The notes under the pieces: generated by a model
Told to the model about the DNA's origin: nothing
Databases searched by the model: none
Seen by the model: the letters and a program-made list of their open reading frames with translations, nothing else
NCBI GenBank assembly: GCA_004352715.1
Contig: SCFE01000093.1
Location: 645,001-709,000 of the forward strand
Source: Hofstenia miamia
Taxonomy: Eukaryota > Xenacoelomorpha > Acoela
Direction: 5' to 3'
Length of the DNA: 64,000 bases
Made by a program: the position numbers and the translations under genes
Shown: positions 21,660 through 34,798 of the stretch, piece by piece
Layout: each line of letters starts with the position of its first letter
How positions within the stretch are numbered: the stretch's first letter is position 1

Positions 21660-24600
21660 ATGAGCGGTAATTGCAAAAAAACTGAAGCAGCGGCCTTAAA
21701 TTAAAGACCAAAGTTAAGCTAAAATATTTGGCAATGTTTTCAGTCATGGCAATTGTTGCAGAATTTTATATAAAGATTGAGAGCAATGTTTATTCACTAA
21801 CAGATATTTATTTTCTGTTTTGGCCTTGTTAATATGTATAACGTACGTGCAGATTTAGCATAAAAAAACTGAAAAAATACTAACATATTGCAGCAAGCAA
21901 AATCTTTGCTCTAGAAAATACTTGTTGCAAGAAGTCTTTTTTCATGAAACTTGTCTTGCATTTTATTAATAAAATTCCTCAAGAGTGTCTCTTTGTAGTC
22001 ATTTTTAAGAACCTTGCTGTCTTTTAAAATGAAAAACGCTTTTCCCACATTTCCTAACACTTTCTCCAAAAAGAAATTTTTAAATTGTTTGTGCATGTGC
22101 ACCGATTAAATGGTGAGCATGTGCACAAAATTCAATTGAAATCATTAACGGTTTTTGATTAAAATTCCGATTTCTTGAAATGCATTTCAATTTTCCTTAT
22201 AACTAAATCACAGATGATCATGATTTCTAAATCCTATTGGGTTGTCGAAGCCCCAATAACCAGTAACTGCACGAAGTCAGAGATCATGGTGCATACAAAG
22301 GCTTCCGACAGAGCAGAATTATAAAACCCAAATGAAAGAGGAGACACTTCTTTAAGACAATGCATACACCCTTAAGGAAAAATGAAATTTTCGACTTTAA
22401 ATAATACTACCCAATCAAATTGAAATATGTCCGAACAAAAAATCAGAACATAACTTACAATACAAAGGTTAAGACATTGTACATTAAGGCAAAACATGCT
22501 TGGTACACGTACACACTCGGCTAGAAAAATACTTAGATTAATGTTTTCAAGTGGAAAAATACTAAGTACTTTTACCATACATTATTAGAAGGAAACAATA
22601 AATAATTTTACATAAATAAATTTTTGAGCATCACATTAAAATACAAACAGTAAACATTTAGTAAGGGGTATTGTAAAATCGGACTTTTCAAGAATCTTTT
22701 TATCAATTGAAAATACATTTTTTGAATATGTATTTTTATATTGAAAATAAACAATTATAAAACATAATTTAATTATATACACTCGTGCATATAAAAATGG
22801 ACATCAAATGTTGTTCTCAATGGACTTCAAAATTTTCACCAAGAAGACTTAAAAGATTCGTGAAAAGTACTTGTCAAAAAGTTGTCATAAATTTTTATTC
22901 ATGATGCCTTCATGTTAGCCGAGTGAAATTGGTCATTGAAAAAAATTTCGATCAATCACGCATTTGATGTAATATAACATTGTTGATTGTGAAATCAACT
23001 TCCTTTTTCTCTTTGCTTATTTTTTTCATACAGGTCTCATATGTGAGTAGGTTTTTAATTAAAATACTGAAAGAGTGGGTAGATGGCGGATATATTCCCT
23101 AAATATTATCGAGCATTTTTTTTCAAATTTTCCTTATACTTAGCCCCAATTACCAATTAGTATTGAAAGTTATTAATTTATATTAATTTTTTAAAACAAT
23201 GTACTACTAAGGAACCCTAAACATCAGTAGTATTTCATAGTGAGAGACCAAAATGAGCTGCATTCAAAAATTTTACATCGACCTTCGAAGTACATGAAAT
23301 CAAATTACGCTACTGATGGATTTAATCAACACATATAAATACATTTACATCACGATTTTCATGAAGCGAATTCATAATAGGGTTAATTGACATTCCCATG
23401 TAGAAAATACATATTATATGTCTCAGAAATATTATTAAAGTCACCTATAAACTTTGAATATTTATTTTACAATTTTTGAAGCATGCATCATACAATCTGC
23501 CCTCTGACTAACTTCCAAATGATTAAAAGTAATTGACGTTCAAGAGTTTCAGTCTAAGCATATAGTTTTTTGAAGACTACTTTAGCATCTTCGTAATTTT
23601 CGAAGTATAAAAAGTTGTAGAATCGCAATATGTTGAAAATTTTTAAGGGAAAAGTCCGTTTACGAGATATTGAGAATCTATTTTTTATTGTAAAACATAG
23701 TATATATATTTAAAAATGCTATCATTTGAGAGTGTACTACGTTAGCTACTGCGATCAATAGTATGCAAGTTTGAAATTGGATTTATTTTCCTGTCACTTG
23801 TTAGCTGTCAAATCGAATGTTATTAAAAAACGAACCCGTACTGAGTTGAAATGCGAGCGAGTAGAGACGAATTTTAACTCTTTGTTTTTAACTAATAAAG
23901 CTTTCCATTGTCAGGAAGAATGGGAAAGTAATTTAATTATCTGTAACATTTTATTAAAGCAAACATTTCCTTTATTTAACATGGTGCATTAGAGAATGCA
24001 ATGGCATCCAAAAAATTTAGTAAAAATATTATTTATTCTTCTTTTAAAAATGAGAACAAAATCACTCAAAATGCCTAATGTCATTGGAAGCACTTTCAAA
24101 AATTTCGTTTCTCATATGAACGAATATAAAAACATCTCTAATCATTTTTTGGTAAGTACTTAAAAACACTATATTTCAAATTTGGTAGATATTGTTGTTG
24201 GAAATAGTTCAATATATTTCAGGATGTAAGTCCTCTATGTCAGAGATGGGAAAATACACTTGGAAGAACCATTACCACTGCTTCAACTAATTAAGTAGAA
24301 TAATACCACTACGCAGCTTATTATCATCCCCAATCAGCTCAACAATGCCAGGCTCAAACAATGAGCATCAAAGCAATAAAGAGATACTTAAGCTGTTTCC
24401 AAATGTTCAAGAAAAAATTGGAATTTCGCATAAAGTATGCTAAAACTGTCTGTCGTGCATACGACTTTACCTTAATCCCATTCCTGATTTAAATTTTCTT
24501 TTAAGTTTTTTACTTGTATTAAATTTAAGCTAAATATTAATACAAATTTTGTTGGAAGTATTAAAATCTAAGAATGGGGTACTCAGACAAACCATTGGTA

Positions 24601-25256
24601 AGCAATGTGATTTTTTACTGCTGGTTGTTAGATTAAGAGGTTTGATAGCTGTGAATTTCTTAATTATTTATAAATGTAAATTGATAGCTTAAAAAATACT
24701 CCAAGTTAAAAGTTACCATTTAAATAGTTATTTTGAATATAAATTTAATCTGGCTGATAAATTGGACCTACACTCGCACTAATTTCAAATTCAAGAGTTT
24801 ATTTGAAAATGAGAATACATTTTTGTTCAATTTTTAAGTTTAAGTTTCTAAAATACCTTGAAATTTTGTTTAAATTGAAATAGCAAAATTAATTTAAAAA
24901 TCTGTAATTACTAAACATTTAGTTTAACATTCAAAAAACATATAACTATGTATTCCAAAGAGAGCAACAGTACCAAAGATTCACAAATGTCAAGTGGTTA
25001 ATAGAAATTGGACATATGATATTATTACAAAGTTAATATATTAACCACACATAACCCTAGATGTACCAGAGCCTCGTAGATGTGCGTTTACCTGCAAAGT
25101 ATGCAGGTATGATCAACCGAGGTCCATCTTCAACTAAAAGTAATGTAAAAAATATTGTTTTCATTGTTTCTCAAAAATATTTTTTTTTGCATGGCATTCC
25201 ATAGAAATTTAATTGATCTGTTGCTAATGTCGTAATTGTCTATTTTGTGTATATAT
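21660..25256. other. Intergenic AT-rich DNA, no gene recognised
   Basis: 3.6 kb without a supportable gene. A 73-codon frame at 23771-23992 and a GC-richer patch at 22240-22330 were inspected. Neither shows a known motif. Confidence 0.35.
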
Positions 25257-25634
25257 GTGTAACGGACTAGAAAAAGGGGTCACTTGGCGTCACCCAGCCA
25301 AAAATGATTTTGGTGCCATCAGCTTCTTCAATCATTACCCTTCCAGAGATTTCACTGAGTTCACACATTTCAACACTTTCGTGATCTGAGAATGGTTCCC
25401 TGTCATTTTTTCTATCTGAAAAACACTCCATTTCACAAATAAGTAGCTCACTTTCTAGCTCTACACTGCCTGCTAGCCTGCTCTATCCATTTTCAGGCTT
25501 AACTCTCACTAATGGCACCGTTGCGCAATTGCAGTGGTAGCCTCGTGGCAAAATTTTCCTTGGCATAAATAGACCTTAATTTTCTCAAAAGTTGTGCACA
25601 ATCCCAAGTGACCCCTTTTCCTAGTCCGTTACAC
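25257..25634. mobile_element. MITE-like element with 31 bp near-perfect inverted ends
   Basis: The ends are GTGTAACGGACTAGAAAAAG followed by GGGTCACTTGG, and the reverse complement of the right end, which differs at one base over about 31 bp. The 378 bp interior is GC-richer than the flanks and has no transposase. A minus-strand frame (25499-25696) crosses the right end and looks accidental. No clear target duplication, so the superfamily is undetermined. Confidence 0.75.
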
Positions 25635-27084
25635 ACATGTGTCAAGTTTTGTGGAAAAACAGCGGCGCAAAAAAACTTGAACTCTTGGCTCTGCATTCTT
25701 CTATAAATAGCTATAGGAAATTATAAATTCATTGTTTGCCTTTGACTAGAATTACAATGTTAATGTTGGTATACATCCACTAGAAGCTCTTTGTTGTCAG
25801 ATAAGCGTTAAATATACGTGGGATTGTGATGCTAATTCACCATGAACTATTCTACAATTGCTAAAATTTACTTTCTTTATGAATAATTAATGAGGTAGCG
25901 TTGCATAAAGCATCTTGAAATCAAAGAACTAGAGTTAAAAACAAATAAATTTTCATATTTACTTATGGAGTTAACACTGATCATGTTCAATGAAATTTTG
26001 GCACGAGATTTGTTTGCGGACTTACTCACTTACATGTTAAGGAGCTAGTGGATTTATGAAATTACTGAAGTCGTTCCAATTTCCACTAATTGCTTTAGTT
26101 GAAATTCTTTTTATCGAAATTAAATTCTCTACCTTCCTCATTATAATGAAAGACAACAACTTGGGAGTTACATGTTAATTGAAGAATTTGTAGAAACCTA
26201 CCTGCTAATAAAAATGCGTGGGTTGCTTGCTTTAAATTCAGCACAATAGGGATGATATGTCATACAAATTTTTGCATTTCCAGAGAATTACCACTCAATT
26301 TGTAAATTACTCCTCGCTTTCAAATATTTTGGTTAAAACATCGTTCAATTTTTGCGCAGAAGTTTTCAGTGTTTGCGGCTTCATTTAGCCTTTCATGTTA
26401 TATTAGTAGGCAACAAAATTCACATTTACGAATTGACGAAAAATTTGTTAATTATTTACGGCCAATAATTTGGGTACCCTCGGAATTCCTAAAAAAAATA
26501 TGAATATTCAAAAGCGTCATTAAAATGAATTGATGCACAGGTGCTTATACATGACAGGTTGACTTTTTTGAAAATTTACAATTTTTGTCACTTTGGACAT
26601 AACTATTACTGAATAGTATCAATCGATATATTTATGAACTTAAAACGTTAACTTTTCTGTCATGGTGTGCCACAAAAAACATGAACCCTTAGATTTGAAA
26701 GAGCAGCTTAAAGTTGTGCTGCTACAGCTTTGGCTAAGCGGCTACAAGTTTTAGTCACCGTTAAAAAAAACTCCGAAGTATATTCTCCTTCAATTTGCAT
26801 AAAGTTTATGCAGCACTAAAAGAGGCGTGCCGCATAATTTGTATCATGGTTAAGCATAGAGGTGTCTAAATAACTTAAAACTGTCACTGGTAGAATTTTT
26901 GTTACTGTTAATATTTTGTCCCTGACCATTTTTATCAAGAAATATAGTAGCTATCACCACATAAAGTTGCTTAATTCTAGATTAGTGAATTGTCTTGCCC
27001 AGAATTGATTCTCACGCAATGGCTCAACATTAATAGTTACATGTACACTGTATATGTATAGGTTATTATAAGAGTGAATATGTA
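25635..27084. other. Intergenic AT-rich DNA, nothing recognised
   Basis: A GC-richer patch near 26700-26760 has repeated GCTGCT / CGGCTACA words but no identifiable element. Confidence 0.35.
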
Positions 27085-28404
27085 TAAATTTGCAAAGGGT
27101 TCGTTCTGCACGGGTCAACTACTATAATATGCATATTGCAATTGTAAATGGTGGAATCATATCAAAGACATTAGTGGAATAGCAGCAAAGAAGTCTTCTA
27201 CTTTATCCCCGGATGGTAACTTGGTTAATATCGAGCACGAATCTTTTGCCAATGAAATCAATAAGGAGCTCGTTAAAATTACCGAGGGATATGAAACGCT
27301 TTCCCCAGATTGGTTCAATAACTATATTATATCCGAGAATAGCAAACCGATATGCGTATGTGAATACGAAGTATTTCTTGTATTGAGTGCCCTTAGTTGT
27401 AGAATCTGATGCTGATTTATGTGGTAATTATATTGCAATTGAATTTTGAAAGACTTGTTAAGAAGTTGTGCTGAGCCCCATTTTCTTGCGCAAATGTAAC
27501 ATGTTTTGAAAAACGTAGACCTGTCAAATCGATGATGTCTGATATTCGACCCTTATCCATTACGCATTCGATATCAAAAACCGCAGAATCGTTTATTCTC
27601 GAGCAAGTTAAAAAAATTGGATAGTCTTGACCGTCCTCAATTTGGGGTAATTTCTGGTAGATCAACAGTTCTTGCCCTTCTGTTTATTATGCATCAATGG
27701 ATTATTTATTAGACGAACGAGGAGTTTTCCTCAGAATATTTTTTTTGGATTACAAAAAGGATGTCGATATAATAAGCCTTTCCTATTTGGTCAAAAGATT
27801 GCGTGATATCAATATATCTTCTTTTGCAGTGAATTGGATTGCTTCTTTTATTAGGAATCGTTCTCAAAGAGTTAAATTGCCCTGTGATACTTTATCTGAT
27901 TGGGCATTTCTAAAAGCAGGCATACCACAAGGGGCTAATCTTGGACTTTGGCTAGTTATTTTATACATAGACACCTTGCTTCATGATTATCCTCAGAGGA
28001 TTTAATTTGTTCTTGATACCACGATATGGGAAATTTGCAATCGTAAATAGGATTTTCGCTCCCATGAACTTGTACAACAAGTGAAACAATGATCGTATAC
28101 TAACCTCATGAATCTTAACTTTGTTAAGAGTAAAGAACTTACAAAGTGTTCATTACTAGATTTCGAGATACCTGCCAAGATTTCTGTCGATGGAAATTGA
28201 AAGAGTTGATCACGCAATGCTTCTGAGAGTCATTATTCTGAGTGGCGTTAAATGGGGAGCTAATAAAAAATCTGCTAAACGTTTTGGACTTCCTACGCCT
28301 CCTTAAACACAGCAGTGTTCAGATACTACACTTATATCCAATTTGTAAAGCACTTATTCAATCCCTCTTAGAATACTGTTCGCCACTTTGGCATCATACA
28401 CTTA

Positions 28405-28441
<37 letters not shown>
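28405..28441. repeat. (CT)n microsatellite inside the LINE remnant
   Basis: CT units with one TTT interruption, splitting the conserved LEYCSPLWH and IERIQRR parts of the LINE. Confidence 0.95.
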
Positions 28442-28788
28442 AATCTGAAATTATCGAACGTATCCAGAGACGCGATTTCAAGATGATTCTTCCCAACTTG
28501 AGTTACTCCGAAGGATGTAGCTTTCTGAACTTTGAAACCCTAAAATCACGCCTCTCAAGTGAATGCACAAGGTTATGGAATCAATTATCTAGCGATATTA
28601 ACCACCCTCTCCATTATTGTATTCCACCTGAAAGGCAACTAGAATATTAATTGCGTGTGATGTATATGGTCGTAATAACCGGATACGAGATAGTTTTGCA
28701 TTTGCTGAGGTTTTCAATCGTTCCAAACGAAATACAAAGTTTAACGTTATTTATGGTAGTTTTCTGTGTAATAAACATTATTTCCTGT

Positions 28789-28810
28789 TCTCTCTCTCTC
28801 TCTCTCTCTC
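28789..28810. repeat. (TC)n microsatellite near the LINE 3' end
   Basis: About 11 TC units. Confidence 0.9.
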
Positions 28811-28887
28811 AATAGTCTGAAGCAAAGTTTGCAATCTTTGAAAGTAATGACGAGAAAGTTTTTCAGCATCCTCAGCACATTATTATG

Positions 28888-29432
28888 CAGTCATGGCCAA
28901 ATAAGTACCCACTCAAAGTTTATTTATAAAAAGTACAAAACTGTTCACAAAATACATAAAATTTATAATAATGAGTAAAGCCGCCACCAGCTGCATGTAG
29001 GGCTTCAATGCTATTAGACATGGAATTAATCAAATATTTTGGATAACTATATCCTCCATCAAGGCATTCCAAATATCTGTAAGAGTTTCATAGAGCTCGT
29101 ATTCACGTTGCAACGTGGTTTCCATTAGACCCCAAACAAGTTCAATAGGGTTTATGCCTGGGCTGAGTGACGGCCATCTAATGTAGTGATATCATTTTCC
29201 CTTAGAAATTGCTGTGTGTGTGGTTTGCAGAATGAGTTTGGTCTTTTGTAAATTCGAATTGATCATTACCAAGGGTTGAATTTTAGAAGAAATTAACAAT
29301 TGGTTTTTTTGAAAAGTAATTTATGAATTATACATTTATTCGGAAAAATCCTGAGAGATACTCTAAGTTATGTATAGCAATCAGTATTTTATAAAATTGA
29401 AAGAAACGTATACTTTTTTGGCCATGATTGTA
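28888..29432 (-). mobile_element. Tc1-type transposon remnant, internally shortened
   Basis: The left end T(G)CAGTCATGGCCAAATAAG at 28888 and the reverse-complemented right end TACAATCATGGCCAAAAAAG at 29432 are inverted. They are flanked by TA (28886-28887 and 29433-29434). At about 545 bp the element is much shorter than the ~1.3-1.7 kb of intact Tc1 elements. It holds the C-terminus of the transposase only. Confidence 0.8.
28920..29182 (-). pseudogene. Tc1-type transposase, C-terminal fragment
   Basis: The minus-strand frame starts IRWPSLSPGINPIELVWGLM, which matches the WPxxSPDLNPIE motif that precedes the C-terminal helix of Tc1-like transposases. It continues to LTDIWNALMEDIV, then needs a one-base frameshift to reach SMSNSIEALHAAGGGFTHY, the usual family end. 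The DNA-binding domain and first catalytic residues are absent. Dead copy. Confidence 0.85.
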
Positions 29433-30978
29433 TATAGAACAATTCATGAAGATGCTTTAAAAATCAAAATCCATGACCATGAAGATGGTTTTTTTCTCAA
29501 ACAACAAATGTAATCCAATAATTGAGGTGCATCATGTGAATGTTTATGTTAATTAAAGAAAAATATTAATAATCTAAATTTAAAATAAACAAAGTTAAAC
29601 TTTTCTTTTTACGTACTTTTGAACCGTTTTGCCTCTCAAATTTCAACTATCATTTTCCTTCTTCTACGATATAGTTTCCTTCTAGGTTTTACACTCAAAG
29701 AAAACTGTTTGTATTATTCCCCTAAAACGCAATAAACGATTAATTGCTTAAGATATTTTAATATTTTTGCCAAAGCAAGTACTTCGTAAATATCTTCCGC
29801 ATTGCCATTTCATTTGAAAGGCAACACATGCTAGCTTCGGCTGCTTTTTATTTGATAAACATACTTCTAAAAGCTTTATTATTGCAGTAGGCATGAATTT
29901 TGGTAATCTTGGTAGTGTTTTGTGTTTGTAAATTTAATACTGCCCATGTCTGCCCTGTGAAACCTGGAGACATTGACCTTGCAGAAACGGGAGGCTGGTC
30001 CGACCGTCATCCATATATTTTCTATGCAGAAATTCATATTAGATTTAGATATAATGAGTTGAAGATCTAGCTAATAGTGAAAAATCATCAGAAAGCTTAA
30101 AGCAATCGGAATGTCTTAAAACTCTTCAAAGTTGATGAAATATAAAGTACATATAAGCCCTAAATCACATCCTTCTGGGAATTCACATGTAACAAATTAT
30201 ATATCCGATAAAACCTAATTGATTTTTTAAGTTGAAATGAATCTTCAAGATATCAAATGAACAATTTTCGATTGATCCACTGAGGCATTAGTATATAATA
30301 CTATAACATTGTTTATCTGTCACATAACCATGACCAAACCAAACATTATTTTGTGGGTACAACATATATGCGTTCAATTCTGCTGCAAAAAAGTACATCA
30401 TGAAATAATTTTTCAGTCCCGGAAATCCGTACCAATTGCTATACATGAGTGTTCTGCACCTTAACTATGCATAGATGGCATATGATTTAATAAATCTCAC
30501 TGCACACCTTTATTTAAAATCTTCATAATGATAACTACTCTAGTTAGCTATCTATACATTTTCTATTTATAGGAATAATTGGATGCGTCTTTTCTGATAC
30601 ACTTCTGAAATTATTTTTTCAGTTTTAGAATACTTTTAGTTTTAGTGATGGTCTTCCTTGAAACAGTAAAAATGTTGCTATTTTCATTTTCATCAGGAGC
30701 ACAACTAAGCTATCATGTTCTCAAAGACTCCTATCTTCAGTACTTTTTAACTTTCAATGTGACAATTACAACCAGTTGTACATTGGAGAATAGGAAATGT
30801 ATTAAAAATTGAATAAAAGTACATTTAAAAATTGAAGTATTTCAAGATCATCATTAAATTGAAAAGAGAATTTTTATACAATTATAAAGACCAATAACAC
30901 CAAAATAGGAAAAGCATTACATTTAAGGCACAATCACTCTAGTTTAAACAAACAGGTGAATACATTTCAAAACTTAAA
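29433..30978. other. Intergenic DNA with one weak candidate exon (29897-30070)
   Basis: A GC-richer patch at 29940-30010 is open on the plus strand from 29897 to a stop at 30070. It starts with a hydrophobic ILVILVVFCVC run and continues VKPGDIDLAETGGWSDRHPY. There is no ATG in frame, no recognised family and no firm splice sites. Otherwise nothing recognised. Confidence 0.2.
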
Positions 30979-31009
30979 TTTATTTTGATAAGAGCTTTAA
31001 AAAAATATT

Positions 31010-31085
31010 TTATTAACTGTGAAGTACAGTTTATAGTTTTGTAAAAAAAGTTTGGGAAATATTTCTGACGATGAGCAATAAATGC
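31010..31085 (-). repeat. Dispersed repeat family C, copy 2
   Basis: Reverse complement contains ATTGCTCATCGTCAGAAATA and TTTTTTACAAAACTATAAAC, matching 19581-19640 and 54335-54400. It is present again in the duplicated block at about 31355-31431. Confidence 0.6.
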
Positions 31086-31142
31086 TAGAAACTCGTCAAA
31101 TGGTGGATTATTTTTAAAAAATTATTTATGTAGTATTTCAAT

Positions 31143-31169
31143 TATATATATATATATATATATATATAT
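31143..31169. repeat. (TA)n microsatellite (also at 31489-31515 in the duplicate)
   Basis: About 13 TA units, duplicated with its flanks. Confidence 0.9.
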
Positions 31170-31323
31170 TGGGAGGGGGCTAATGCTCTTAAAACAAGCA
31201 TTCATATATCAAATACAGGAGTAAATGTGGGGCGTTAATTTAAAATATGAAGGACTACTATTATTTCCTACTTCATTAATAAGTTAGATGAGAGTTCCCA
31301 GANNNNNNNNNNNNNNNNNNNNN

Positions 31324-31648
31324 TTTATTTTGATAAGAGCTTTAAAAAAATATTTTATTAACTGTGAAGTACAGTTTATAGTTTTGTAAAAAAAAGTTTG
31401 GGAAATATTTCTGACGATGAGCAATAAATGCTAGAAACTCGTCAAATGGTGGATTATTTTTAAAAAATTATTTATGTAGTATTTCAATTATATATATATA
31501 TATATATATATATATTGGGAGGGGGCTAATGCTCTTAAAACAAGCATTCATATATCAAATACAGGAGTAAATGTGGGGCGTTAATTTAAAATATGAAGGA
31601 CTACTATTATTTCCTACTTCATTAATAAGTTAGATGAGAGTTCCCAGA
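31324..31648 (+). repeat. Direct repeat abutting assembly gap, copy 2
   Basis: See 30979-31302. Gap 31303-31323. Confidence 0.95.
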
Positions 31649-33414
31649 AAATCCAATGATTTTAATCTCATAAACATGTATTAAGCAGCGTCTCAAATAT
31701 AGCCAACGTAATATAGGTAGGTGCACATAGTAGAATTTTGACTATTGTTGAAAATGATTTTTAACAAGACAATTTTTTTTGTTTCAATTTAAACTGTCTT
31801 TTGAAATGCAGTCTATATGTGAAAAGCTTTAAAAAACACTATTGAAGAAAGACATGTTTAAGCCTTTTTAAACATCTAAATCGAGTGTTTCCTAACCTTG
31901 GGCTTAGCAGAACATGAAATATTTGATTATGATTAATAAAAGTATTTTGCAAAATGGCCTTACTAATAAGTCCCTGCTTGTCAGTTAACAAACCAATACA
32001 TAGAGAATTAATAACGTTTGAGATTGAAGAACTGCAAGATGTTACTGCTCAAAAAATGTATCATCATATGATGTGAAAATAACTTTTTGAGTGACAAGAA
32101 GCCACAGTACAATAATCAGCTGTGCGATGAATTTCAATTTGAAATTTTAATTAATTACCTATTTCATAACAAATCTGAAAAAGGTTAGCTTTGAGAAATA
32201 TTTCTTAAACTCTTTCAGATTATAATTTGTGTTTATGCAAATCATCACAATTTTAGAAAGAATGTTTATCGTCGAAGCTATAAAAACATTGAATTAAATA
32301 AATTCATTAAACTTTTAAGAAATTTCCATTGGAATTAGGTTTACACCATGGATGATTCATCTCGCATGACAAAGTTTATAACTTTAAATTTCAAAGATTG
32401 TCTAAGCCAATTAATGCTATTACATATATTACACAAAATGACTGGAAGATCACAAGCAATCAAAATAGAGAAAAGGAAAAAAGGCTTGGGTTAGTCTTTG
32501 TAAAAGCAAAAGGATAAATGATTTTAAAACCATTCAATCAAAGCAACATAGGGTCAAAAAGCAAGAAGGACCATTTGAGCAATTCACGCAATAAATGCCA
32601 TTTCATAAACAGATTTCTAAATAGTGAAGGTAAGCAATGACAAAGCAATAGTGGGAACAAAAAAGATATAATATGCAAAATGCAATAGACTTTTTCTTAC
32701 AAAACAAATTTACTATTAGTGTAAACAAAATGTAATTTATAATATTCAGTCCAAGAAAGCATCTCCAACATAAATTCCAAATTATGAATAAAATACATAT
32801 TTAGGCGTCAAAATAGATCGTTTTTCACTTTTAGATCTTTTGTTAGTATTTATATCAGGTGAATTTCGGCAGGTATTTGTTATCTAAGAGAACAAACAAG
32901 AGCAGCATTTCATAATTTTCTTGCATTAGTTTATTATTCAAAATATGAAAGCCTAGTAAAGTATATATAAAAATATATAAACATGCTATGAAAGCCAATT
33001 CTTGAACAATTATATACATCTTGCAATAAACGCTGCTGTGTATGCATAGACAACGTGGAAATTAGATTAAATTATTGGAAAAATGCATTTATACCAACTA
33101 CTTGAAACATATGGAATAAACTACCAAAGAAAGTTTGCTAACGAATTCAAAATAAAACCTCTTGATTATCAAATTATTTTGAATATTCAAAAAAGCTTGA
33201 AGTGGACAAAATGTTTGTAATTGAATTTTTGTTGCCTTTGTTCTTATATTGTTTTCATGAGCTGACCTCAGTTTGTAGCTTAAGTTTACTAATAAGTTTA
33301 TACAAAATAACTACAAATTCTTAATAAAATTACTAAATAATAGTAGTACTTAAGAGTACGTTCTTAAGTACAATCCCAATATGGGAAAAGTTCTACCTTC
33401 ATTTGCTGAGCATT
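31649..33414. other. Intergenic AT-rich DNA, nothing recognised
   Basis: No gene, RNA or element that I can support. Confidence 0.4.
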
Positions 33415-34797
33415 AGTGAAATTTCCTTCCAGTGACATCGAGTTTCAGCAAATGAGTTGTATCCGTACATTAGGCTACTCTTTTGTTGGTCAAATAGAGT
33501 TTATTTGCCTCATTGGATTAGATATTTAATATTTAATCATGATTTTTCATATCATCTAGTTCTTGCGCCATTTAATTGTACAACCGTTAATTTAACACAC
33601 TTTATTTCAAAGCAGAACAGAAAGCCGTTTTCTCGAATTTTCTGAGGTTTTCTTTGCAGACCAGAACTTTTGTTATGTACAACGCTTCTTTCTTTCATAA
33701 ATCATTTCATCAAAACGCCATACATGCAAGCATGGCTTCGTTTTTTCAATTGTCTTATAAGTAAATTCCATTGTTTGAAAATGAATAGTACTTACACCTA
33801 ATGTGTGATTAAATTAGATGTGTGGTTAAGCCTATAGAATCTGGAACAGATGTCTTGATTCAGTTTCAGTTTTGATTTTTTATGAAAAATTTTTCACTAA
33901 TGAAATTAATTTTTTATATCTCAATTTATGCACGCAGATGAAAAATTTAGCAAAGTTTTTCTCTAGAAAAGCCTGACGTAATTTAAAATTTAAGCATAGA
34001 GTCCATCAAATGCTTTCTAGGATATAGCGTTTTAACTCAAATTATTTTAAAACGTTTTACTAAAATTACAACAAATAATCTGCCCTGTTGCATAGCAATA
34101 TAATTCTTAGATCAGGATTAAAATTGACTGCAGAATCCAATTAATGCACATGATAGCCAACCCAATAACACGTCTATGGATTATTATATTGTGATTTCTA
34201 GTCTGAGGGTGTCAAGTTCCTTTGCATAAAGTAGCGTTCACACTTACAACTTTGCGCGCAACCTATCTTGATTTAATGAGGCGCACAAGAAAAGTTGTAA
34301 GTGTGTACGCGATTCCAACTTTGTTTGAACTTTTAATTCAATAATCTATTTCTGAGAAGTGCACAATTTAAATTTTGTAACAAACTACTTTTCTTTAATA
34401 AAAATATCATTACAAGTGAAGAAAATTATTGTAATTAATTAACAGATGATATAATTATTATATTATAATAACAATTTTAAAATTAGTGTTATTAATTTTT
34501 TTAAAATATTTTTTACTTTTGCATCCCATAATCTTTCTGTGTTTCAATAATTGTAATATTCATTTATTCTTGTATGCAGGGTTTGGCGCATTCGCACAAC
34601 GTACCCTCCTAAGGCAGCTTTGTTGCTTTTGAAAGTAACTTCCCAAACAATTCAAAAGGAAATCGAAATGATCAGTAGTCATTCTATAAAAATTCGCAAA
34701 ACATGTTTCATCTGATAAATGCAGTTCACTTTTCAATGAACTTGTAACACCATACATGTATCTTTTTAAAATCAATTCTTTGGTCCATATTTTTTAG
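33415..34797 (+). repeat. 1.38 kb direct duplication, copy 1 (ends at single N)
   Basis: Matches 34799-36182 with only about four differences noticed, for example GGTC/GATC near 33487 and a 2 bp indel near 34609. The copies are separated by one N at 34798. Most likely two haplotype contigs placed in tandem. It includes a second image of the Harbinger left end (34230 onward) and of its transposase exon (34560-34775). Confidence 0.95.
34560..34775 (-). pseudogene. PIF/Harbinger transposase exon, duplicate image
   Basis: Same sequence as 35989-36160 but with a frame-altering indel near 34609 and one substitution (YFQKQ instead of YLQKQ). It lies in the first copy of the 1.38 kb duplication, so it is probably an allele rather than a second locus. 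Confidence 0.7.
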
Positions 34798-34798
34798 N

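Larger units (their letters stand above)
27085..28811 (+). pseudogene. CR1/Jockey-type LINE reverse transcriptase, 5'-truncated and decayed
   Basis: Conceptual plus-strand translation follows a non-LTR retrotransposon polymerase in order, across several frames. An upstream KWWNHIKDISG linker (about 27140) comes before the frame at 27221-27409 with LSPDWFNNYI. A reverse transcriptase core (27697-28005) follows with FLDYKK, SFIRNRSQRVKL and AGIPQGANLGLWL. A degraded catalytic box (FVLDTT, where Y/F-x-DD is expected) lies near 28010. Next comes a C-terminal part with LEYCSPLWHHTLT (about 28360-28400), and after a CT microsatellite IERIQRRDFKMILPNLSYSE and HPLHYCIPPER. Stops and frameshifts are numerous and no endonuclease is seen. 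It would act in target-primed reverse transcription if intact, but this copy is dead. Confidence 0.85.
30979..31302 (+). repeat. Direct repeat abutting assembly gap, copy 1
   Basis: 324 bp identical, apart from one A in a homopolymer, to 31324-31648, on the other side of a 21-N gap. Almost certainly two contig ends that were not merged. Confidence 0.95.

Noticed and set aside
30979-31648. Possible LTR pair (two 324 bp direct repeats)
   Set aside because: Same reason: copies abut a 21-N gap and nothing lies between them.
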